From Candidatus Krumholzibacteriia bacterium (GTDB lineage Bacteria > Krumholzibacteriota > Krumholzibacteria > WVZY01 > JAKEHA01), in assembly GCA_029863355.1 (NCBI GenBank), contig JAOTVO010000165.1:1-6201 (forward strand): DNA of 6,201 nt, written 5' to 3'. Shown here piece by piece: positions 1 through 4,235 of the stretch. The notes under the pieces were generated by a model that was not told the DNA's origin, ran no database searches, and saw only the letters and a list, made by a program, of their open reading frames with translations. Each line of letters opens with the position of its first letter. The stretch's first letter is position 1. A program made the position numbers and the translations under genes.

Positions 1-7
1 AGGAGGT
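1..7 (+). promoter_or_regulatory. Strong Shine-Dalgarno site of the slipin gene
   Basis: The window opens with AGGAGGT, a near-perfect anti-16S match, 7 nt before the GTG at 15. An in-frame TAA at 12-14 lies directly before that GTG, so no start further upstream is possible in this frame. The upstream gene, if any, is outside the window. Confidence 0.9.
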
Positions 8-14
8 GTCTTAA

Positions 15-773
15 GTGGGAATCTCAGTCATCGGAATCGTCGTCATCGTCGTCATGCTGCTGGCCAGTGCGGTGCGCGTGCTGCGGGAGTACGAGCGCGC
101 GGTGATCTTCCGTCTCGGCCGACTCATCGGCGTCAAGGGCCCGGGTTTGATCTTTCTCATCCCGGTGGTCGACCGCATGGTCCGCGTCAGCTTGCGCGTG
201 GTGGCCATGGACGTGGCTCCACAGGACATCATTACCAAGGACAACGTCTCGGTGAAAGTCAACGCGGTCGTCTACTTCCGCGTCATGACCCCCGACAAGG
301 CTATTACCGAGGTCGAGGACTTCCTCTACGCGACCACCCAGCTGGCGCAGACGACGCTGCGCTCGGTGCTCGGACAGGTGGAGCTGGACCAACTGCTCTC
401 CGAGCGTGAGAATATCAATCACCGCTTGCAGCAAATCATCGACGAGCAGACGGACGCCTGGGGCATCAAGATCTCGCTTGTCGAAGTGAAGCACGTCGAC
501 CTCCCGGCCGAGATGCAGCGTGCGATCGCCAGGCAGGCCGAGGCCGAGCGCGAGCGGCGCGCCAAGGTGATCCACGCCGAGGGCGAGGTACAGGCGTCGA
601 CCAGGTTGCGGGAGGCCGCCGACAATATCTCGGGCAACCCGACCACGTTGCAGCTTCGTTTCCTGCAGACGCTCACCGAGGTGGCCACCGAGAAGAACTC
701 GACGCTTGTCTTTCCGGTACCCATCGATCTTTTCGCGCCCCTCATTCGCGCCCTAGAGAAGCAATCGGAATGA
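15..773 (+). CDS. Slipin (stomatin-like SPFH/Band 7 membrane protein)
   Basis: Membrane-anchored scaffold protein of the stomatin/prohibitin (SPFH) superfamily. Slipins oligomerise at the inner membrane and are thought to organise membrane microdomains and work with NfeD-type partners. Seen here: one hydrophobic N-terminal segment (residues 2-20), then the Band 7 domain (about 22-190) with the family signatures [12 protein letters not shown] (25-36), GPGL plus IPVVD (42-53), ITKDNVSV (73-80), TTLRSVLG (113-120) and [10 protein letters not shown] (124-133). A charged helical stretch rich in A/E/R (164-200, with [14 protein letters not shown]) is the usual coiled coil. The C-terminal [12 protein letters not shown] (228-239) is typical of the bacterial and archaeal slipin branch. 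At 252 residues it has full family length. The GTG start is fixed by the SD at 1-7 and the in-frame TAA at 12-14. Many slipin genes follow nfeD in an operon, and the tight SD at the window edge suggests co-transcription with something upstream, but that gene is not visible. Family assignment is very secure; the cellular role is inferred. Confidence 0.96.
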   Translation: MGISVIGIVVIVVMLLASAVRVLREYERAVIFRLGRLIGVKGPGLIFLIPVVDRMVRVSLRVVAMDVAPQDIITKDNVSVKVNAVVYFRVMTPDKAITEVEDFLYATTQLAQTTLRSVLGQVELDQLLSERENINHRLQQIIDEQTDAWGIKISLVEVKHVDLPAEMQRAIARQAEAERERRAKVIHAEGEVQASTRLREAADNISGNPTTLQLRFLQTLTEVATEKNSTLVFPVPIDLFAPLIRALEKQSE

Positions 774-792
774 TCTCTCCGCGGAGGGCAAC

Positions 793-812
793 GGGGCGCC
801 CGCCGGCGCCCC
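793..812 (+). terminator. Hairpin after the slipin gene (possible terminator)
   Basis: Perfect 8-bp inverted repeat, GGGGCGCC (793-800) and GGCGCCCC (805-812), with a CGCC loop, starting 19 nt after the slipin stop. A 10-bp palindrome, CTCCGCGGAG, lies just before it at 777-786. No T-tract follows, so it is not a canonical intrinsic terminator. It may stop transcription in another way, protect the 3' end, or be a chance structure in GC-rich DNA. The rest of the 773-871 gap shows no clear promoter. Confidence 0.4.
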
Positions 813-870
813 TGCTCGCCGCCCGCGCACCGTCTCTGGTGGTACGGTAGTTGCACGGCTGTCGCGCGCC

Positions 871-1305
871 ATGACGCCGAACCACGAGATCAAGGTCATC
901 GCACGCTTCCTGGACGGCTCGCTCGTCAAGGGTACCACCCTCGACTTCTTCCCCACCAAGGACCGCTTCCACATCACCGAGGAAGACGGCAACGTGCTCG
1001 ACGTGCACGTGGAGGCGCTCAAGGCGCTCTTCTTCGTCCGCGACTTCGAGGGCGACCCCGAGTACACGGACAAGAAGGGCTTCCTGGCGCCCGCGCAGGG
1101 CAAGAAGGTGATGGTGGAGTTCGTCGACGGCGAGGTGATGTTCGGCTACACGCTGAGCTATTCGGCGCGGGGCCTCGGCTTCTTTATGTTCCCCGGCGAC
1201 CCCGAAAGCAACAACACCAAGGTCTTCATCGTGAACAAAGCCGCGCGCCGCGTGAAAGTGAAGACCCTGGACACGCCGCTCGGCGTCCGGCCGTTCGCTA
1301 CCTAG
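871..1305 (+). CDS. Small duplicated beta-barrel-like protein, unknown function
   Basis: A 144-residue protein with no signal peptide or membrane segment, so probably cytosolic. It has two similar halves: residues 8-25 (KVIARFLDGSLVKGTTLD) and 79-96 (KVMVEFVDGEVMFGYTLS) match at 8 of 18 positions, sharing the K-V, F-x-D-G, G and T-L positions. Each half continues with aromatic/hydrophobic strands and ends in a valine-rich strand (about 45-57 and 117-131). A linker with DFEGDPEY (58-65) joins them. I recall uncharacterised proteins of this kind (the Pfam type named DUF6982, seen in deltaproteobacteria and related taxa), but I cannot confirm the match here. The strand-DG-strand-G pattern suggests a small SH3/Sm-like barrel. 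ATG at 871 has no SD upstream and no clear promoter; it is the first ATG, GTG or TTG of the open frame. The gene follows the slipin by 97 nt and could be read through from it. Coding status is strong; function is unknown. Confidence 0.85.
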   Translation: MTPNHEIKVIARFLDGSLVKGTTLDFFPTKDRFHITEEDGNVLDVHVEALKALFFVRDFEGDPEYTDKKGFLAPAQGKKVMVEFVDGEVMFGYTLSYSARGLGFFMFPGDPESNNTKVFIVNKAARRVKVKTLDTPLGVRPFAT

Positions 1306-1321
1306 CCGGCGCGGGCCGGCT
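1304..1321 (+). terminator. Hairpin overlapping the stop codon of the 871 gene
   Basis: Perfect 7-bp stem, AGCCGGC (1304-1310) and GCCGGCT (1315-1321), with a 4-nt loop. It starts inside the TAG stop at 1303-1305 and ends 9 nt before the next promoter's -35. No T-tract follows. Its position between a stop codon and a new promoter fits a terminator or insulator, but its composition makes a chance stem possible. Confidence 0.4.
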
Positions 1322-1330
1322 CCACGCGCA

Positions 1331-1359
1331 TTGACACCTCGGCGGGGCGCCCTTATGAT
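1331..1359 (+). promoter_or_regulatory. Sigma70-type promoter of the TPR lipoprotein gene
   Basis: TTGACA (1331-1336, exact -35 consensus), a 17-bp spacer, then TATGAT (1354-1359, 5 of 6 to the -10 consensus). The predicted transcription start is near 1366, only about 10 nt before the ATG at 1376. The TTG at 1331 and the ATGs at 1355 and 1358 are in frame with the downstream gene, so they would be mistaken for start codons by a longest-ORF rule. Confidence 0.75.
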
Positions 1360-1375
1360 GGCCCGCGTCCCGCCC

Positions 1376-2569
1376 ATGCTTCGAATCGCACGGCATCTCC
1401 CGTTCTTCGGCTTCGCGTCGCGCTTGCTCGGCGTCGCGGCCTTGCTGGTCGCGCTCTCCGCGCTGGCGGCGTGCCGCGACATGGCCATCGTCCATTACAA
1501 CATGGGTATCGACGCGTTCGAGAAGGGCGACACCCTCGCCGCGATCGACCACTTCGAGCAGTCGGTGGCGCTGCGGCCGACGGACCCCGACGCGCACTTC
1601 AATCTGGGAGTCGCCCTCGTGGGCGCGGGACGCTACCAGCGAGCCCTCGAGGAGCTGCGCGTGGCGGCGGACGCGTACCCGGATGATCCCACGCTCCACC
1701 TCAACCTCGCCGAGGCGTACAAGGGCATGGGCCGTTACCAAGCCGCCAAGACCGAGTACGAGTACGCGCTGCGCCGCGACCCCAATCTGGTCGAGGCGCT
1801 CAGTGGATACGGCCAGCTGCTCATGGAGGGCGGCCAGTACGACGCCGCCGAGGAATACCTCCTCCTCGCGCTCTCCCAGCGGCCCACGCACGCCATGAGC
1901 GAGCTGCACCTGGGCTGGCTCTACGTGTACACGGGCAAGTACAACGAGGCGGCGCACTACTTCGTACGCGGGTTGCGCCGCCTGCCCAGCTCGTCGTACG
2001 GCAGGCTCGGAATGGCGCGCTCGCTGTTCGAGCGGGAGCAGTACGAGCAGGCGCTGGCGGAGTACCTGAAGGTGCGCGCGCGCGACGAGGAAAACGTCGA
2101 CGCGCTGGTGGGCGTGGGGCGCGCGCAGGCCGCGCTGGGGCGCGACGCGCAGGCCATGAGCGCGCTCGGGCGAGCCGCCGACCTCGCCCCAGACCGCGCC
2201 GACGTCTACGAGGCCATGGGCGACGTGCACGCCTCGCAGGGCCACTACCCCGAGGCCGTGTCCAGCTACCGCCGTGCCGTGCAGCTCGATCCCGAGCTGG
2301 CCGCGGCCCACTTCGGACTGGGGCGGGCCCTGGAAGCGGCCGGCTTGCTCTCCGAAGCGGAGGAGTCCTTCCAGACCGCGCTCTACCACGACCCCCACAA
2401 CCCCGAGATCTTCTACCGCCTCGGTCTGCTCTACGCGCTCATGGGCGAGACCACCCGCGCCGCGTCGTACCTGGAGTTGGCCCTCGAACGCAGCGGGAGC
2501 GACGTCGAGCTGCGAGCGCGCGCCAGCGCGGCCCTGCGCTCACTGGAAGAAGGGGTAGAGAGCCCCTAG
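1376..2569 (+). CDS. TPR-repeat lipoprotein (ten tandem TPRs)
   Basis: Exported lipoprotein made almost wholly of tetratricopeptide repeats, a helical scaffold for protein-protein contacts. Residues 1-33 are a lipoprotein signal: basic n-region (R3, R6, H7, R16), hydrophobic core, then lipobox L-A-A-C with C33 as the predicted lipidated residue. Residue 34 is Arg, so by the E. coli rule there is no inner-membrane retention signal. Residues 37-376 divide into exactly ten 34-residue repeats with no gap. Each has the TPR pattern (position 8 G/A, position 20 mostly A, Pro near position 32), for example the second repeat with N-L-G, G-R-Y and Y-P-D-D. A 21-residue tail follows. ATG 1376 was chosen because the earlier in-frame TTG (1331) and ATGs (1355, 1358) lie in the promoter; if that promoter is not real, the protein could gain 6-15 N-terminal residues. 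There is no SD. Its partner is unknown; the other TPR lipoprotein at 4231 suggests a shared envelope theme. Confidence 0.93.
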   Translation: MLRIARHLPFFGFASRLLGVAALLVALSALAACRDMAIVHYNMGIDAFEKGDTLAAIDHFEQSVALRPTDPDAHFNLGVALVGAGRYQRALEELRVAADAYPDDPTLHLNLAEAYKGMGRYQAAKTEYEYALRRDPNLVEALSGYGQLLMEGGQYDAAEEYLLLALSQRPTHAMSELHLGWLYVYTGKYNEAAHYFVRGLRRLPSSSYGRLGMARSLFEREQYEQALAEYLKVRARDEENVDALVGVGRAQAALGRDAQAMSALGRAADLAPDRADVYEAMGDVHASQGHYPEAVSSYRRAVQLDPELAAAHFGLGRALEAAGLLSEAEESFQTALYHDPHNPEIFYRLGLLYALMGETTRAASYLELALERSGSDVELRARASAALRSLEEGVESP

Positions 2570-2594
2570 GCAGTCGCGCCGGCCGCGCTACTGC
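2570..2594. terminator. Hairpin between convergent genes (possible bidirectional terminator)
   Basis: The 18-bp gap between the convergent genes holds an inverted repeat: left arm GCAGTCGCG (2570-2578), loop CCGGC, right arm CGCG (2584-2587) plus ACTGC (2590-2594) with a 2-nt CT bulge. The right arm runs past the TAG stop of the minus-strand gene (2588-2590). Its position suits two-way termination, though neither side has a T-tract. Confidence 0.5.
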
Positions 2595-3346
2595 TCGACG
2601 CGGTAGAGGCGCGGCAGCTTGGTGCGAAACCTGCCGCGATCAAGGCCGAGGTGGAGCCGGGTCTCGCGTCCGTCGTACACCTGAACATCCGCGGTGAACT
2701 CCACGTGCAGCGGCTCGCCGTCGAAGCGCTCGCGGTAGGTGTCCGCCCCGTAGTTGCGCACGAGTACGGCACACTGGTGCGAACCCGCCGGCACGCGCGC
2801 GAACATATCAACCAGCTCGACGTCGTTCTTGAGGATGCGATCCGGCCCCTTGTAGATCGTCTTGTCCATGACGGAATCCACGACGGTGTGCACCTCCTCG
2901 CCGTCGACAAGCAGCGTCTGCACGATCCAGTTCGCGCGAAGGTGTCCGTCCCAGTCCTTCTTCTTGGTGATGACGATCTTACTGGAGAGTCTGCGGTCCT
3001 TGAAGGTGACGGCCACCTCGCCGCTGTCGTTCGGGCTCGATACGGCGCCCAGCTCCGGGGTCGTCGCCGCGGGCGATTCCATAACCCGCACCGAGTCCGT
3101 GAGGTCGATCCACACGATGCGCTCGCGCGGCACCCGCACCTCGCCGCCGAAGCTCAAGCGGAACAGCAGCGTGTCGGCCACCATGCGCACCGCGTGTCCC
3201 CGCAGCGTTGAGCCGTCGCGCAGTCGAACCGTGTCGCCGCGGCCACCCGCGGGCGCGAGCAGGCAGGCGACGGCTGCCGCCCAAGCGACGGCGTGGCCGA
3301 GCAGGCGGCGTCTGGGCCCGGGTCTCGCGCAAAGAGGAGCCGGCAT
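2588..3346 (-). CDS. Exported protein, small-barrel N-terminus, unknown C-terminal domain
   Basis: A 252-residue protein I cannot place in a named family. The start at 3346 gives a signal sequence: PRRRLLGH (11-18), a hydrophobic core (19-33) and an A-P-A site (31-33) for signal peptidase I. A-V-A-C at 25-28 is a poor lipobox, so lipidation is unlikely. Residues 38-81 (DTVRLRDGSTLRG, then alternating hydrophobic strands ending in I-V-W-I-D) follow the D-x-V-x-L-x-D-G-x-x-x-x-G pattern of small Sm/SH3-like domains in secreted bacterial proteins. A Pro/Ser/Thr linker (91-108) leads to a beta-rich domain (110-252) with a KKKDWDGH turn (128-135). Earlier in-frame starts (TTG 3382, ATG 3358) fall in the -35 and -10 of its promoter, so 3346 is preferred. 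There is no SD; the transcript is predicted leaderless. It is convergent with the ten-TPR gene and divergent from the secreted 129-residue protein. Coding is clear from the signal peptide and composition; function is unknown. Confidence 0.85.
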   Translation of the reverse strand: MPAPLCARPGPRRRLLGHAVAWAAAVACLLAPAGGRGDTVRLRDGSTLRGHAVRMVADTLLFRLSFGGEVRVPRERIVWIDLTDSVRVMESPAATTPELGAVSSPNDSGEVAVTFKDRRLSSKIVITKKKDWDGHLRANWIVQTLLVDGEEVHTVVDSVMDKTIYKGPDRILKNDVELVDMFARVPAGSHQCAVLVRNYGADTYRERFDGEPLHVEFTADVQVYDGRETRLHLGLDRGRFRTKLPRLYRVEQ

Positions 3347-3353
3347 GCGCGCG

Positions 3354-3382
3354 ATCATACAGGGACCGCGCACGCCTGGCAA
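3354..3382 (-). promoter_or_regulatory. Leftward sigma70-type promoter, predicted leaderless
   Basis: Read on the minus strand: TTGCCA (3382-3377, 5 of 6 to -35 consensus), a 17-bp spacer, TATGAT (3359-3354, 5 of 6 to -10). The expected start site is 3347 or 3346, at the A of the ATG at 3346. This is the same arrangement as the promoter at 1331-1359, with the same -10 and spacing. Confidence 0.65.
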
Positions 3383-3515
3383 GCCCGCCGGTGCCGGGCG
3401 ACCGGCGTCTACAACCGCTTGTCGATAAGTAAGTTCTGCTGCGATCCGGGTCCCCGGCGGGCCCCACGGGGCGCGTTCTGTGGCGTCCTGACGGCAAGAC
3501 CTGCCGCTAGGGGCG
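3383..3515. other. Divergent intergenic region, no gene seen
   Basis: No convincing coding region lies between the two divergent promoters. A 7-bp inverted repeat, CGCCGGT (3386-3392) and ACCGGCG (3401-3407) with an 8-nt loop, sits just upstream of the leftward -35 and could be an operator or chance. Around 3449-3470 there are short C-run/G-run complementarities. I recognise no riboswitch, tRNA or origin element. Confidence 0.5.
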
Positions 3516-3545
3516 TCGACACGACGCGGGCGGATGTGCTATAAT
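3516..3545 (+). promoter_or_regulatory. Strong extended -10 sigma70-type promoter
   Basis: TCGACA (3516-3521, 5 of 6 to -35), an 18-bp spacer, then a perfect TATAAT (3540-3545) preceded by TGC (3537-3539), which gives the full extended -10 motif TGnTATAAT. In DNA this GC-rich an exact consensus is notable. Predicted transcription start near 3552. It drives the small secreted protein at 3695. Confidence 0.8.
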
Positions 3546-3584
3546 GATCCATCGTCCGGAGTCGAGCGGAGCGGCGGTTGACGC

Positions 3585-3602
3585 TACGTAACAGTACGTA
3601 AC
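3585..3602 (+). repeat. Tandem TACGTAAC repeat, 10-bp period
   Basis: TACGTAAC occurs at 3585-3592 and again at 3595-3602, separated by AG. Each copy holds the palindrome TACGTA. The exact 10-bp period puts both copies on the same face of the helix, about 33-50 nt downstream of the predicted transcription start. This fits a tandem regulator site, but no regulator can be named. Confidence 0.55.
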
Positions 3603-3680
3603 GCAAGCGAATAGCCGTCGTATTTCGCGCAACGCTCCAGGTACTGACCGCACCGCATCCGGTGACATTGCATCCGACAC

Positions 3681-3687
3681 AGGAGGT
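3681..3687 (+). promoter_or_regulatory. Strong Shine-Dalgarno site deciding the 3695 start
   Basis: AGGAGGT, identical to the site at 1-7, with a 7-nt spacer to the ATG at 3695. It rules out the earlier in-frame GTG at 3662, which has no SD and would add 11 polar residues before the signal peptide. Confidence 0.93.
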
Positions 3688-3694
3688 CGAAAGT

Positions 3695-4084
3695 ATGAAG
3701 CGGTCCAGACTCCCGATCCTACTCGGCACGCTGGCGGTCGTGGCGCTCGTCGGAGCGTCCGCTGCCGCCGGGCCCACGGTGAGCAAGCGCGTCCTCGGCG
3801 AAACCGAAGGCGCAGCCGTTCTGGTTATCCAGGTGACGGCCACCGAGGGCAGCGTCTTTGGCGTCACTATCGAGGACGCCAGTGGCTCCATGTTCGACGT
3901 CGTGGCTCCCAATGGCTGGGTCGGCATCACCTCGGGCGGCAAGACCCTCTTCCGCACCGACGAGAAGCCGATTCGCGCGGGCAGCCGGCTGGCGTTCCGC
4001 GTCCTCACCACCAACAAGGACGCCGGTCTCACCGTGACCTTCCAGGACGCGGAGAGCATCGTCGGCGTGGCGCAGACGATCTAG
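3695..4084 (+). CDS. Small secreted beta-rich protein, unknown family
   Basis: A 129-residue exported protein I do not recognise. The signal peptide is classical: MKRSR n-region, hydrophobic core (6-20), and A-S-A (21-23) or A-A-A (23-25) for signal peptidase I cleavage, leaving about 104-106 mature residues. There is no lipobox and no cysteine. The mature part alternates hydrophobic and polar residues as in a beta-sandwich (AAVLVIQVTA near 40-49, FGVTIEDA near 55-62, RLAFRVLTT near 99-107, LTVTFQDA near 112-119), with Gly/Asn turns between. It could be a single Ig-like or carbohydrate-binding-like domain, but no catalytic motif is visible. A consensus extended -10 promoter, a long leader and a perfect SD suggest high or tightly controlled expression, as for an abundant periplasmic or surface protein. 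It is divergent from the exported protein at 2588-3346 and upstream of the GWxTD lipoprotein, which has its own possible promoter. Coding is very secure; function is unknown. Confidence 0.9.
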   Translation: MKRSRLPILLGTLAVVALVGASAAAGPTVSKRVLGETEGAAVLVIQVTATEGSVFGVTIEDASGSMFDVVAPNGWVGITSGGKTLFRTDEKPIRAGSRLAFRVLTTNKDAGLTVTFQDAESIVGVAQTI

Positions 4085-4114
4085 GCAAGCGGGCTCACAC
4101 GCGGGCTGCGTTAA

Positions 4115-4137
4115 GGGGACGGCGCGACGCCGTCCCC
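4115..4137 (+). terminator. Perfect 10-bp hairpin after the secreted-protein gene
   Basis: GGGGACGGCG (4115-4124) pairs perfectly with CGCCGTCCCC (4128-4137) around a CGA loop, 30 nt after the stop. It is the strongest stem in the window. No T-tract follows; instead more GC-rich inverted sequence continues to about 4195, including a CTTCGG tetraloop-type motif (4173-4178). It is probably a transcription stop or an mRNA 3'-end structure; a dispersed intergenic repeat is an alternative. Confidence 0.55.
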
Positions 4138-4181
4138 GCCGCATGGGCTCCGCCCCGAGGGGGGCCCCACGCCTTCGGCCT

Positions 4182-4210
4182 TTCTCAGGCCGCCGGGGTT
4201 CCCGTATATT
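4182..4210 (+). promoter_or_regulatory. Possible promoter of the GWxTD lipoprotein gene
   Basis: TTCTCA (4182-4187, 4 of 6 to -35), a 17-bp spacer, TATATT (4205-4210, 5 of 6 to -10). The A/T run stands out against very GC-rich flanks. Predicted start near 4217, giving a leader of about 14 nt to the ATG at 4231. Weaker than the other three promoters. Confidence 0.45.
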
Positions 4211-4235
4211 CCGGATGGGGCATCCTCCGGATGGG
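4211..4235 (+). repeat. Direct repeat and alternative hairpins at the 4231 start codon
   Basis: CCGGATGGG occurs at 4211-4219 and 4227-4235; the second copy contains the ATG at 4231. Between them CATCC (4221-4225) can pair with GGATG upstream (4213-4217) or with GGATG over the start codon (4229-4233), so two short stems exclude each other. Stems of 5 bp are weak. Confidence 0.4.

Larger units (their letters stand above)
3552..3694 (+). other. Long 5' leader of the small secreted protein gene
   Basis: If transcription starts near 3552, the mRNA has a leader of about 143 nt, unlike the 0-14 nt predicted for neighbouring genes. It contains the tandem repeat at 3585-3602, an imperfect inverted repeat GCGAATA (3607-3613) with TATTTCGC (3621-3628), and the SD at 3681-3687. 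It is also less GC-rich than its surroundings. It could carry regulatory RNA structure, but I recognise no known riboswitch class. Confidence 0.4.

Noticed and set aside
1..14. End of an upstream nfeD-like gene.
   Set aside because: Slipin genes often follow nfeD, but 14 bases cannot support a gene call.
840..848. TGG-TACGGT as an extended -10 for the gene at 871.
   Set aside because: Only 3 of 6 bases match the -10 consensus and no -35 is visible. The spacing would fit the short-leader pattern, but this is too weak to call.
742..1488. A minus-strand open frame spanning two gene ends and a promoter.
   Set aside because: It crosses the intergenic hairpins and the promoter at 1331 and has shadow-type composition.
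1298..2398. A 366-codon minus-strand open frame opposite the ten-TPR gene.
   Set aside because: Antisense shadow: the plus strand encodes ten perfect TPRs, and this frame has no start signals or known motifs.
2651..3428. Two plus-strand open frames (2651-3211 and 2862-3428) opposite the exported minus-strand gene.
   Set aside because: The minus frame has a signal peptide, a matched promoter and plausible beta structure; these frames have none of these.
3578..3583. TTGACG as a second -35 element upstream of the secreted-protein gene.
   Set aside because: No acceptable -10 lies 16-18 bp downstream.
3544..3591. A 15-codon open frame in the long leader, starting at the ATG overlapping the -10.
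   Set aside because: Its start lies upstream of the predicted transcription start, and it has no SD and no leader-peptide codon bias.
3383..3694. tRNA, riboswitch, CRISPR or attachment site in the large intergenic region.
   Set aside because: No cloverleaf, repeat-spacer array, recognised aptamer core or flanking duplicated site was seen.
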